NCBI GenBank assembly: GCA_026874595.1
Contig: CM049310.1
Coordinates: forward strand, 86,465,056-86,529,055
Direction: 5' to 3'
From: Sipunculus nudus
Lineage: Eukaryota; Annelida; Sipuncula; Golfingiida; Sipunculidae
Length of the DNA: 64,000 nucleotides
Part shown: piece by piece, positions 18,670 to 27,984 of the stretch
How the letters are laid out: each line of letters opens with the position of its first letter
How positions within the stretch are numbered: the first letter of the stretch is position 1
Notes under the pieces: generated by a model
The model's database searches: none
Seen by the model: only the letters and a program-made list of their open reading frames with translations
Told to the model about the DNA's origin: nothing
Program-made: the position numbers and the translations under genes

Positions 18670-21663
18670 TCATGCCATTGGACGGCCTCCAGACGTGGCA
18701 GGGTTGGCATTTGGGTTGAATAGTAATGTGTTAAACCCGTTCAATTTGTAGTTTCCGTCAGGGAAGCGCGTGGGCTCACCCCATGTACGGTTATCCAAGG
18801 ACAGGTGAGGGGCTGAACAAGATGTCATTGGCACGGCCCCGCCTAGGACGTGGCTGAGATGTCGGTACTGGCCCGGGCTATTGGACAGGCTCATCGGACT
18901 GATATGTGTGTGGCTTGCATCTCCTTTTGTCCCGACCTTCCATCCGGGTACAGGAACGTCTGCTCCTGGTGTTTTCCTTTTCCTCCCTAGATGGCCAAGT
19001 TCCATGTTCTCCAACAGTTCGGTCAGGCCGCGGTCCAGTCCGTTGTGAACGGGTGACCTCTCAGCAATCGTCTGAGGCATGCGCAACAGTTCCCCTACAC
19101 TCGTCTGTGAATGTCCTACGTAAGCCAAGGAGAACGGCAATGATGCCCACGGGTTGCTGAAACCGGAAGCCTCCCCCGTGAAAAACATGGAGCGGGTCAT
19201 CCGGTTGGCACAGTCTTGAAAAGCGTCCGACTTGCCCGGGTTACGCACGTCCACGACGTTGCAGAACGCTTCCAGTGGCATGCAAGTAGGCACCAACAGT
19301 ATATCGGTTGTGGACTTTTCTGCCTGGCCGCGACCCGCGTCCCTCTCTGGCCAATAGGCGCTGTGTCCTTGAACGTAACCGGCTGTCTTTTGCAGGGGAT
19401 CTGCGCCTGTGGAGCTTGCGGTCATCTTTCCGGCGAGACTGCTCCCGTACGCCTTTGCACTTTCCACGTACAACGTAGCCACGTTAGATGTTATGTTTCG
19501 TGCGTTCCTGTCGATGCCTTGCCAGGAGACCCTTGGGTGGTATGCCCCGTCTGTGCGGTTTCCTGTGAACATGGCGTGCGGCACAACGAGGCCTGATGTG
19601 CCCATCTTGGTTTCAGAAAAACGGAGCATTTCTTGCACGATCGTGCCACTGTGAGTGTCGTTGATCGTCTCTTGCGTGTGCACGGGTCCCTGTCTGAGCC
19701 ATATACTCGCAGGGGTGGCTGCGAACAGGTGTTCTGTTTCCACTTTGTCGTGTTGCAGCACCATGCAACCCAGGGTGGCATGACCTGCCTGCTTTGCAAG
19801 AGCGCATATACCGGCTGCTGTTGCATATGTCTGTTGTACAGGTGTTATCATCACCCTGGCCTCCGGGCTCAACTGCGAAAGTGCTACGCGGCGCGAGTGA
19901 ATGCCGTCTCGCTGAACTGGGTGATGTGCCGCAGCGTAAAGGTATATGTCCGGCTGCATGTCACACCCGTTGTACCGTGGTATATCCTTTCCAATCAATT
20001 TTCCTTTATTTTCCGTTAGGGTTTCGCACATGTTTACGTCCATCACTTCTAGGGACAAGGGCAGGGGAAACCACAGTGTTTGGGCTGTTTCATCTGTGAC
20101 AATCTTTTTTGCAGCCTCCAGTTTCGTTTTGGTGTCTTGTTTTATCAAGCCGGTGTCGTCGTCGTATTCGAACGTGATACCCTCAAATGTTTTCAGCGTA
20201 ATGTGGCTCACGTCACCAGAAATGTCGACGGCGTTTTTTAGGAAGACCCCGTCCGTGCATAATGCAGTTTCCGTTCTGTAAAGGCCACCGTTTGTTGTTT
20301 TCATACGCAGACTGGCTGCCGGTACAGCTGATATGCCGAAAACCGTGTTATCTAAAGGGTAGAATTGTGTTTGAGTGTCCCAGGATGAGTGTCGGTTATT
20401 TCGGGCTGTCTTTTTGAATAAGTCCCTCGCTGTAGCCACCGTGACACACGCGGCCATCTGTTGGTTATCCTGACGTGGTTTAACAGCTGTCATTGTGCTC
20501 CCGCAAAGTTGCTGCATTATGCTGTAAAATGTCTTCATTTGTATCATGTCTTGTGGCGTTGCTGTTTGGAATATATTAGTTGGTATCTTAACATGACATT
20601 TGCTATACGCGTCTGTCTGATCACGTTTTGCCTTTTCAGTCACATCGTACTTAGTTGGGTGAGTAGCAAACTCATCCGGATCCTGCCGCATCCATGCGAA
20701 ACACGTCACGTCCGTTGAGTCTTTCATGTCGACATGCTGCCACATGTTAGACGCCGACACGCCCATTGGTAGCGGTGTGGGTAAAGCAAGGTCTGTGCAA
20801 CTGCTGATTTCTTGACTACGCCGTAGTAATATTGCAGATTCTTTTTTTGTGAACGTCACTGCCTCGGATGACACGAGTTTTGCTGCTATCTGCCCGTGAC
20901 CCAAAACCTGCAGATCGGCAGCTAACCGTTTCATCAAACACCCTGCTACATCTTCAGTTAACTTCACTATGCCACGGCATGCTTGTTGTAGTTTTTGTAA
21001 AGGCGGGAACTGCCTCAATACAGGGGGGAGTGGCACTGTTGCGATCGCCTTCATCAGCGTCAGGTTTGAGTCGCATGTCAGCACCCCTCCGAAAGCGGAA
21101 AATATGTAAGCTGACCGTAGCAGGTACTGGAATTCAATGCTTTCTCCATTTTCACAAACGTGTGTGTGAAATTTTTCGACGAACAACATGTCAGTGGGGT
21201 ACTTGGCGATCAGCATCGCTTCCCAGCGTTTGCAGAGCAGGTCTTGACAAGAGTGGTTCAACGACGTACTCCAGACCCTGGCTGCCTCTGAGCGCGGATC
21301 AGTGGGGTCCAACAGGTAAGGGTAATGCGTCCTCGCTATGCTCTCACCCGCGTCCTGAACGCTGGACAGGGGTCGGAGACAGAGCGGTATATTTTCAAGA
21401 TGAAATCTCGGTACGAACAGCGCGGATGTTCCTTCCTTGAACCCGTCTGGTATTGTACCACCTGTTATTTCACACAATTTTGAAAAAGATGTTTTGTCAA
21501 GATTCTTTGGGATGAAGTGTAGCGTCTGGAAGGGGTTAGGTTGGTCATGGAGCAGACGCACAGATCCCGCTTGGTGATAGTTCATGTGGTCCACATTACT
21601 CAGGCTGCGCTGCAGAGGCAATAGCAGTGTGTTCTCACAGGTCCATCCGTACGATCTCGCCAT
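18670..21663 (-). CDS. Large structural-type protein, possible major capsid protein
   Basis: 997 aa from ATG 21663. No transmembrane segment, signal peptide, low-complexity block or enzyme motif. Composition is even, with many polar beta-like stretches and scattered cysteines, as expected of a big shell protein. It is the last and largest of three consecutive minus-strand genes (23538, 22965, 21663) with very short spacers, which fits a structural cluster. At ~1,000 aa it would be short for a herpesvirus major capsid protein. The capsid assignment is inference from size and context only. It could equally be an inner tegument protein. Confidence 0.35.
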   Translation of the reverse strand: MARSYGWTCENTLLLPLQRSLSNVDHMNYHQAGSVRLLHDQPNPFQTLHFIPKNLDKTSFSKLCEITGGTIPDGFKEGTSALFVPRFHLENIPLCLRPLSSVQDAGESIARTHYPYLLDPTDPRSEAARVWSTSLNHSCQDLLCKRWEAMLIAKYPTDMLFVEKFHTHVCENGESIEFQYLLRSAYIFSAFGGVLTCDSNLTLMKAIATVPLPPVLRQFPPLQKLQQACRGIVKLTEDVAGCLMKRLAADLQVLGHGQIAAKLVSSEAVTFTKKESAILLRRSQEISSCTDLALPTPLPMGVSASNMWQHVDMKDSTDVTCFAWMRQDPDEFATHPTKYDVTEKAKRDQTDAYSKCHVKIPTNIFQTATPQDMIQMKTFYSIMQQLCGSTMTAVKPRQDNQQMAACVTVATARDLFKKTARNNRHSSWDTQTQFYPLDNTVFGISAVPAASLRMKTTNGGLYRTETALCTDGVFLKNAVDISGDVSHITLKTFEGITFEYDDDTGLIKQDTKTKLEAAKKIVTDETAQTLWFPLPLSLEVMDVNMCETLTENKGKLIGKDIPRYNGCDMQPDIYLYAAAHHPVQRDGIHSRRVALSQLSPEARVMITPVQQTYATAAGICALAKQAGHATLGCMVLQHDKVETEHLFAATPASIWLRQGPVHTQETINDTHSGTIVQEMLRFSETKMGTSGLVVPHAMFTGNRTDGAYHPRVSWQGIDRNARNITSNVATLYVESAKAYGSSLAGKMTASSTGADPLQKTAGYVQGHSAYWPERDAGRGQAEKSTTDILLVPTCMPLEAFCNVVDVRNPGKSDAFQDCANRMTRSMFFTGEASGFSNPWASLPFSLAYVGHSQTSVGELLRMPQTIAERSPVHNGLDRGLTELLENMELGHLGRKRKTPGADVPVPGWKVGTKGDASHTHISPMSLSNSPGQYRHLSHVLGGAVPMTSCSAPHLSLDNRTWGEPTRFPDGNYKLNGFNTLLFNPNANPATSGGRPMA

Positions 21664-21768
21664 AGGCCCTTCAGTTTCATGCAACCTCAAAGCTGTGGTC
21701 GATACGTCATGGTGTGCAACAACATCACACAGGGATGCTCGGGTTTTTGGAGGAAAGACGTCCCATAC

Positions 21769-22965
21769 TCATGCAGTGTGTGTACTTTCGTCATTTCTCC
21801 CGGAAGGTCCGGATGTCCCTGCAGCATGCAGTTTGGAAGGCGTGTTGTACCTTTTAGTTGTACTCACAAAATTGTACAGGTCCGGGTTGAAAAGGACGTC
21901 GATCAGTGCCTGGAGAGCCGTAACGGTTTCGTCGCGGCCCCCGTAGGTTTTCCACGTCATGCTCACGGGCACTTGCAGGCGTTGTTTTGCGCTCGGGTTC
22001 CTGACTGGGTGTGGGTCACCTAGGTTTCCTGTAGTACAAGACGGGTTCTGCAAGCGGTCCAGCACATAGTCTAGTTGACTGCACAGCGCTATCGGTGTGG
22101 TCTGCGTCACGTGCAGTATGTCCCGTGTCACATCACGGTCCACGCGGCGTGTCACGTCTGTCACATCGCTGACGTCTTTCGAAAACAAGACCAGACCGTC
22201 TCTGTGGGTCAACCCCGGGAATGTCTGTACCACGTAACCCTTTTCCACTCCAGCGAAAAGAGTCTCCGTAGGAGCCCCGTTGCTGTCGACAGGGCCCCGC
22301 ATGATCGAGACGTATTCTTCGGCTGTCGGTTCTCTGTCTTTCACGGTCTCTTTGTTGCTGTGTATGTTAAGGACCATGATACCCGTATGTGCGATCATCT
22401 GTTCCTCCGTTTTGTTTATGCGGAGCACACCACGGCGCAAGTCTATCAGCACGCGGTACATTGACATACCTTGAGCCATCTGCTGGTAAGTCTCGGGTCC
22501 CATCAGCACAACACACAGAACATCCGAGGCATCGAACAGTTCACTTTCCGAGGACAAAAGATCTTTCATCCGTTGCAGGTGAAGCTTCTGAGTGATGCTG
22601 GGCGGGTCGGCTCCCGGTCTGCTGAGCTGGGCCTCAGCTTCCTCCACGGCGACTTTCAATTTTGCCTTTGCTCCAGACCAAGGCGCCCCTTCGTCTCTTT
22701 GCGACCTCTCGCGGATGAAAGGAATCCGGTCACACTGCTGGCTGCACTGGTTCGCCAGGCGGCGGACAGCGCCGTATGCGTCCAGCCGGACTGAAAACAG
22801 GTTCGCCATAAACATCCTCGTTGCCTCATTCAGTGCCTGACATTTCATAAGAGCTATGCGGTTGGGGTCAGGGGCACGTTGCAGCTGCAACCTGGTAGCG
22901 TACAGTGCCCGCATAATGGCTGCGTCCGGCGATATGTCCCTCAGGAACTCGCCCATGTGGGCCAT
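21769..22965 (-). CDS. Unknown protein of the 18.7-23.5 kb structural-type cluster
   Basis: 398 aa from ATG 22965, three bases after the stop of the preceding gene (22969), so the two are likely translated from one message. The N-terminal half is helical (A-K-L-K-V-A-V-E-E-A-E-A pattern at ~105-115). The middle has a hydrophobic core with V-L-C-V-V-L-M-G-P-E-T-Y. The C-terminal ~40 residues are polar and S/T/G-rich, likely a flexible tail. No family recognised. A capsid or capsid-associated role is plausible from position only. Confidence 0.6.
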   Translation of the reverse strand: MAHMGEFLRDISPDAAIMRALYATRLQLQRAPDPNRIALMKCQALNEATRMFMANLFSVRLDAYGAVRRLANQCSQQCDRIPFIRERSQRDEGAPWSGAKAKLKVAVEEAEAQLSRPGADPPSITQKLHLQRMKDLLSSESELFDASDVLCVVLMGPETYQQMAQGMSMYRVLIDLRRGVLRINKTEEQMIAHTGIMVLNIHSNKETVKDREPTAEEYVSIMRGPVDSNGAPTETLFAGVEKGYVVQTFPGLTHRDGLVLFSKDVSDVTDVTRRVDRDVTRDILHVTQTTPIALCSQLDYVLDRLQNPSCTTGNLGDPHPVRNPSAKQRLQVPVSMTWKTYGGRDETVTALQALIDVLFNPDLYNFVSTTKRYNTPSKLHAAGTSGPSGRNDESTHTA

Positions 22966-22968
22966 GTT

Positions 22969-23538
22969 TCAGGCGCGCAGACTCGTTATGAGGTCCCTCA
23001 TGCCGTCTTGCATCATATACCCGAACCGGACGATAGGTTCTGTGGTGTGAGCATCGTTTGTTTCACTGGCCAACTTTGTGCGTAATACGTTCAGCACGTC
23101 AAAGGGCACATCCAGGTAGGCTGAATGTGACAAGGCGAAGGTGAATTTCTTTTTCCGCCTCTGAACTGTCCTCGGGGGCGCCTTGTCTGACTGTGGCGGT
23201 TCCGACATCACAGCGTCTTTACTGACGTATTCGACATCTTCGTACCTGCAGTCCATCATGTGCGGATCGAAACTTTGCACCAAGCAAACGCCCAGGGGTG
23301 TGTTTTGAACGCCTCGCACTGACGCACCCGCCACATAGCATTTATAATATCTGATAAATTTGGATTCCAGCAACCGTGCATCCATAGGGTCGTTTTCCAG
23401 CAGTCCTCCCGTGGCGTAACTCTTCGCTAGTGTGTACAGTTCCTGTACGCCCGTGTTGAGGTAAGGGGCCAGGTGATGGTTGTCAAATGCAAAGGCCCAA
23501 GGCCCCAGTTGTGGGTGTGGCGGTGGTATAGCGGCCAT
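22969..23538 (-). CDS. Unknown 189-aa protein, first gene of the cluster
   Basis: ATG at 23538. Starts with a P/H-rich segment, then a compact alpha/beta-looking region (~40-120) and a basic patch R-R-K-K-K near residue 130, followed by a helical end. The stop lies three bases before the ATG of the 398-aa gene. Small size and tight coupling to two larger genes suggest a structural partner such as a triplex-like subunit, but there is no sequence proof. Confidence 0.55.
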   Translation of the reverse strand: MAAIPPPHPQLGPWAFAFDNHHLAPYLNTGVQELYTLAKSYATGGLLENDPMDARLLESKFIRYYKCYVAGASVRGVQNTPLGVCLVQSFDPHMMDCRYEDVEYVSKDAVMSEPPQSDKAPPRTVQRRKKKFTFALSHSAYLDVPFDVLNVLRTKLASETNDAHTTEPIVRFGYMMQDGMRDLITSLRA

Positions 23539-23809
23539 GTTGCGGATCCTCGAGGGTAAACAAAAACAAAAACGTGTTTTCCGTTATACCTTTGGTTGTC
23601 ACTGTTCTCAATTCCCGTAACGGCTCGATAACGAATTGACATGAACGTTGATGTAAAGAGAGAACGAGGTCAATGGCCCCTTTCCAAATACAGGTCTGTG
23701 TCAGTAGCGGCTGTGTGGTTCTGTTGGTTATTGGATTGGGGGTGTTCCTACTATTCTTCTGTACAGGTTGTTGTATATTATTGCCCTAATAACGAAAGCA
23801 TAGACAACG

Positions 23810-24469
23810 ATGAACGGCAAGGCGTCATTCGTCAGAGGTCGCCGTCTTCGTATCATGTTCGCCTTTGTTCTTGTGTCTGCATACGGCATTATCATCACAA
23901 CAGGCGCGGCACATATATCTTTATGTGACGACAGTTCTTTTCTTCCTATATGTATGATACAATATGGATCCAGCATGATCTGCTTGACTGTGTTCGCGTA
24001 CCGTATTTCCGGAAGGAACAACCCAAGGGAGACGAAGATGTCCGCTCATGAGGGACGTAATAAACATACGTTTGGGAGTAGACGAGGACCTCGAAAAAAC
24101 ACTTACATATTCAGAGACGAAAAAGATGACAATGGAGGTGACACGTGTGAGGAAAACCATGAAGGCGAAAGGTTACTAGTGCATGACAAAGAGAACGTGC
24201 GTGGCACGAAGGGTGATCCACGTGCTTTTTACAGTCCCACGGGGATGGTATCAGCCTCTTCCAAATCCGCAATCGTGTCTGGTTTGCATGTGATCATGAT
24301 CATCCCTTGGTTCATAAGTTTCTTGGTGCAGATGGTGCGCGTGGCGAAAACAGGAATAGTTCAGCCCCCGTGCATCACGTTCTACGTACTCTCTGCCATG
24401 TACCTGTTATTCACAGCAGCCGCCCTCGTCCTTGAAACCACTCAGCACGCCCTTTGGGACAGATCGTGA
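23810..24469 (+). CDS. Four-pass membrane protein
   Basis: 219 aa from ATG 23810. Hydrophobic segments at about 14-34, 45-65, 155-178 and 188-210 predict four membrane passes. A long polar, highly charged loop lies between segments 2 and 3 (R/K, then D/E-rich). No cleavable signal peptide is obvious. The last two segments begin with an S-G-L-H-V motif and end with L-E, paralleling the C-terminal pair of the larger membrane protein at 25570; the two may be distant paralogues. Likely an envelope or host-membrane protein. Confidence 0.6.
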   Translation: MNGKASFVRGRRLRIMFAFVLVSAYGIIITTGAAHISLCDDSSFLPICMIQYGSSMICLTVFAYRISGRNNPRETKMSAHEGRNKHTFGSRRGPRKNTYIFRDEKDDNGGDTCEENHEGERLLVHDKENVRGTKGDPRAFYSPTGMVSASSKSAIVSGLHVIMIIPWFISFLVQMVRVAKTGIVQPPCITFYVLSAMYLLFTAAALVLETTQHALWDRS

Positions 24470-24920
24470 ACGCTATTTGCATTTGCTGGTGAGCAGGCGT
24501 TGGATGCTCAGGCACAGGAACGTTGAAACGACACAATAATGAAAAATGTGTGACACTTCGTCTCTCGAATAATTGCCTGATCGTGCAGTTACAAACCGGC
24601 GTCCCCCTAAGTGTACTGTTATCCGTGATAAACGGCTCGACTAGCCGGACATGTGTCCCAGACGTTAACCCGGATGTCGACATTTGGCCGCGGAAATGAC
24701 ATTCAACTTCTCCGACGACTTGCTACCAGAATATCTGTGGACGTTCCCACATGAGTGCGAAAGTCGTGCGCGTGACGTGTGTAGCAATTTGCAGTAACAC
24801 CGTTTTCGGGCGTGAGTGGTTTCGCAAATTAAGGACAGGATACCAGGCATTGCACTACCGCCGCACGCAAAGTCGTTCACGCCACATTAGACAAGTTTGC
24901 TGATACGATCGAATAACGGT
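24470..24920. other. Intergenic gap before the Bcl-2-like gene
   Basis: 451 bp. Short open frames exist on the minus strand but none has protein-like composition or a good start. I see no RNA gene, repeat or clear promoter here. Confidence 0.35.
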
Positions 24921-25460
24921 ATGCGTAGAAGATATCCGCTTGTTATGCCCCATTCTACGGCCAGGCGAATCGTGAATCATCTTTTCGTCTGTCAATTCCC
25001 TGAACGCCACGAAAACCGCTCAGTCTGTTCTGATTGTTTTATACCGTACGCGCACGTGGAAATTGCACTGGGAGGGTGCATAAAGCAATTGGAAAACATG
25101 AAGGACATCAAAGTTGCGGGAGAGAGGTGGTGGTCATGTCTGAACGGGCAACATGACATTGAAAAGAGTCTGAATATCATACTAGGCCGCGTGGCGAACG
25201 GTTTCTGCTATTATGGACACGCTTTGGTTTTTTTCGCATTCGCTTTGTCTGTTCGTCGTCAGCTGGAACGCAATGGCGTCCCGCTGGAAACCATTAAATG
25301 TGTGTCCTCTGTTTTCGTCAGGTGGGCTTATTTGTACGTGGTTAACCCGTCAATTCACAAGAACCATGCTTCTCCTGGGCTTTTCACAGGATGGATGCCA
25401 CATGGGGTGCCAGGTTGGGTTTCTTTTTTCTGTCAGATCGCGAAAGCCATCGCTGCATAA
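24921..25460 (+). CDS. Bcl-2-like protein (candidate viral apoptosis inhibitor)
   Basis: 179 aa from ATG 24921 (a second ATG at 24945 would start directly before the first helix). The order of motifs matches the Bcl-2 fold. A BH4-like helix near the N-terminus reads A-R-R-I-V-N-H-L-F-V. A BH1-like segment reads L-G-R-V-A-N-G-F followed by Y-Y-G-H-A-L-V-F. A BH2-like end reads I-H-K-N-H-A and then G-W after a hydrophobic helix. A BH3-like stretch is less clear. The usual strong C-terminal membrane anchor is missing or weak, with only a short hydrophobic tail. Viral Bcl-2 proteins bind pro-apoptotic BH3 proteins at mitochondria. Identification is by motif pattern only. Confidence 0.55.
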   Translation: MRRRYPLVMPHSTARRIVNHLFVCQFPERHENRSVCSDCFIPYAHVEIALGGCIKQLENMKDIKVAGERWWSCLNGQHDIEKSLNIILGRVANGFCYYGHALVFFAFALSVRRQLERNGVPLETIKCVSSVFVRWAYLYVVNPSIHKNHASPGLFTGWMPHGVPGWVSFFCQIAKAIAA

Positions 25461-25569
25461 CAGAGACTTGTATTTGTGCAGTGGGGGATGTGTATCTGTC
25501 TGATGTCACAATGACAGCTGCCTCACTGATCAATGCGGGATCATTATCGTGCTGTGTGCGGCATTAAAT

Positions 25570-26760
25570 ATGGGACACACGACATTTCAGGTAGCCACTG
25601 GCCTAGCTGCGTCGATCGCCTGCATGGCTGCGGGGATCATCAGCGCTCTACACTTGTGGCACCCTGGGTGGTGGCCGGAGGACGACCACTGCGGTTGCAT
25701 TTATTTACGCTCTGGACGCAACGCCTCTATGGAACCTTACTTTTTGCCACAAACCGCATACCCGACAAGCGCCTGCTGGTTGAGACGCCCACGTAGACTC
25801 AGGTGTACTGTCGGCATATTACTTTGCAATGAGAACGCGTCACCTGTTCCTACCACTGATTCGTCAGGTCGACCCCCGGAACGCCTTGTTGCGGCCTATG
25901 ACGAGCTGCTGCAGGAGATGTTGTTTGACGCTGTGTGCTTCCCACTTGTGGGTCTATGTTTGTTCGTTGTTTTGAGCATGCACTTGCGCAACGCTGCGCA
26001 TAAACTGCATGTAGCTCACATCCGTATCATGGATGGTCTTCGTGAAAAAGCACAACAGAAACTTGCAGAAAAAGCAACAGCTTGTAACGACAACCCAGCC
26101 GTCCCCGGAGGCCACAACCCAAAATCCGATGTATCGCGTCCGCGCTTCACGTATGCGGAACCGAATCTCGTAGTGCCGCCGACACAGGGCGAAAAACTCG
26201 ATGAGAAACCTGCCATTCTCGACGGAGTGGACTCAATGGAAGCCGTTGTGTCCGAGGAAGCCGACCGGTACTTGCACACGGGCACCGATGAACCTCCTCC
26301 GCCGTATTCCCAGTTTGAATTCACCGGGTTCCACTGGCCGATCGGGAAAAATGACCGAAAGAGCGTGTCCACACGACACAGACACAACAAGTTGGTCTGT
26401 TCCGGCGCGTGCGGAGCTTTGCATGCCATGGTTATATTTCTCACTGTGGCCTGTTTGATGGGGACGTATTCATCCCATCGCCTACGTTCCTGTGACGCGT
26501 TCGTCCCCCAGTTTGCGTACTGGCACGCAGGCGTCTTAAGCGCGGGGTGTTGGGTGATGTTGTATTACGTGTCACTTTTGGTGGAGCGCTGTGGCATTTG
26601 TCGGCGCAGTGGGAAACACTCTGACGGTGACTGTTACGTGTGCGAATCGTGTTGCTCACGTATAATCAGCAAGATTATTTGCACGATCCTGACGCTTTCT
26701 GTGCTAGCAGGTTTGGGGTACGTGTTATACACGTACGTGATAAAGCCAAGGGTAGCATGA
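25570..26760 (+). CDS. Multi-pass membrane protein with PPxY motif
   Basis: 396 aa from ATG 25570. Hydrophobic segments lie at about 7-30, 120-140, 279-300, 315-338 and 367-388. Between the second and third, a ~135-residue polar loop contains P-P-P-P-Y, a PPxY late-domain-type motif that binds WW domains of NEDD4-family ligases. A C-x-x-C...C-Y-V-C-E-S-C-C cluster lies between the last two segments. The C-terminus is short and basic. Probably an envelope or trafficking protein. The last segments resemble those of the four-pass protein at 23810. Confidence 0.6.
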   Translation: MGHTTFQVATGLAASIACMAAGIISALHLWHPGWWPEDDHCGCIYLRSGRNASMEPYFLPQTAYPTSACWLRRPRRLRCTVGILLCNENASPVPTTDSSGRPPERLVAAYDELLQEMLFDAVCFPLVGLCLFVVLSMHLRNAAHKLHVAHIRIMDGLREKAQQKLAEKATACNDNPAVPGGHNPKSDVSRPRFTYAEPNLVVPPTQGEKLDEKPAILDGVDSMEAVVSEEADRYLHTGTDEPPPPYSQFEFTGFHWPIGKNDRKSVSTRHRHNKLVCSGACGALHAMVIFLTVACLMGTYSSHRLRSCDAFVPQFAYWHAGVLSAGCWVMLYYVSLLVERCGICRRSGKHSDGDCYVCESCCSRIISKIICTILTLSVLAGLGYVLYTYVIKPRVA

Positions 26761-26785
26761 TGATATACACGTACCGCTATGAACC

Positions 26786-27631
26786 ATGACGACGGACGTT
26801 CTCGCGAGGCATGCAAAGACTGATACTGATCAGGACATGTCAGGTGTTGTCGATCCGTCGCAGAAAGGTGACAAGTACAGAAGAACTATGTCTTTCGATA
26901 TCCGGAGTGGACGCACAGGTACGGTGCGCGAACCCGTGTCGCCGGGACCCTCGACCAGTGAGGTCAGTCACAACAGAGAGGTAGCAGATCTGAATGACCG
27001 ATTTCGCTTGGCTTGTCGCATGACCGCTTGCACACGCCTAGCGGACGTATTGGAACACAAGGCCCTGGCGAGTGAAAGAAAATACGGGATTACGGGAAGA
27101 GCCCTGACACTCGAATGGTACCGTATGCACAAAGACGAGTTGCAGCGTGCACGTGAAATGGCAACACGAGCGGCCGCTCAAGTCCGTCAGACCGAACATA
27201 CAGACAAACAGGTTGCTAGAGAAAAAGCCTTGCGTGAGGTATATCACTCGGGATCGACGAAAAATGCATTGTACGGTGCCGTTCGGCGCAACGTTATTGA
27301 CCCTGTGAAAAGGCGTATTTTTAACACCCGGATGGAACGCGGATTGACGAACACGGTTCACAAGGAGAAAAGGCGTGCCTTAAAGGAGAGAAAAAAGCAG
27401 ATGTGGTTACAGCGGCTGAACGACGTGAAAGATGCATGCGCAGATATGTGGTCCAGCGATTCAGAATCGGACGACGGTGAGGACGGCGAGGGAAGAGGAC
27501 AAGGTGAAAATATGAAACTGGATGAAGAAATGGAGGAACTGTACCTTGCGCGTAATATGCCCGAACCGATTACAGACGATCCTTGTGACAGGACCATGTG
27601 CGAAGATCGGACGGAACCGCCGCCTATATGA
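26786..27631 (+). CDS. Charged helical protein with acidic tail
   Basis: 281 aa from ATG 26786, 25 bp after the preceding stop. The central ~130 residues are helical and strongly basic (R-A-R-E-M-A-T-R-A-A-A; K-R-R-A-L-K-E-R-K-K-Q). It then has an S-S-D-S-E-S-D-D-G-E-D casein-kinase-II-like acidic cluster and an acidic C-terminus. Looks like a nuclear or tegument nucleic-acid-associated protein. No family recognised. Confidence 0.55.
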   Translation: MTTDVLARHAKTDTDQDMSGVVDPSQKGDKYRRTMSFDIRSGRTGTVREPVSPGPSTSEVSHNREVADLNDRFRLACRMTACTRLADVLEHKALASERKYGITGRALTLEWYRMHKDELQRAREMATRAAAQVRQTEHTDKQVAREKALREVYHSGSTKNALYGAVRRNVIDPVKRRIFNTRMERGLTNTVHKEKRRALKERKKQMWLQRLNDVKDACADMWSSDSESDDGEDGEGRGQGENMKLDEEMEELYLARNMPEPITDDPCDRTMCEDRTEPPPI

Positions 27632-27984
27632 TACAGTATAATGATTAACTGCAATGTTGGCACGTGTGATATATCAGACTTATATATCATCTGCGCCGAA
27701 ATGTGTACCATATATGCTGTTTTTTTGCTCCGTCACAGCTCTGTATTGTATAGTGTTTTCATATTAAAGATTTATGTTCCTCTGTGATTCAGTATGTACT
27801 TTAAATGTGTAAAAGATAAAGCGTGTGCGTGTATACCACAACATAATAATAGACTAAAGACACCAAGGCAACGATATGAAAACCGTCTTTATTTCTGTGA
27901 TAACACTTTACATAAACATATATGTGAAATAGGGGTGGGATGGGGGGGGGGGGGGTTGCAGTGTAACGGCGGACCGCGCGAATG
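27632..27984. other. Convergent intergenic region with polyadenylation signals and G14 run
   Basis: 353 bp. ATTAAA at 27763-27768 (plus) and TTTATT at 27888-27893 (minus) terminate the flanking genes. A run of 14 G lies at 27942-27955, just before the stop of the kinase-nuclease gene; its length may be unreliable. Confidence 0.55.

Noticed and set aside
24411-24880. Two short minus-strand frames in the gap before the Bcl-2-like gene
   Set aside because: Cysteine/serine-rich composition of random frames, overlapping each other, with no ATG context, promoter or terminator.
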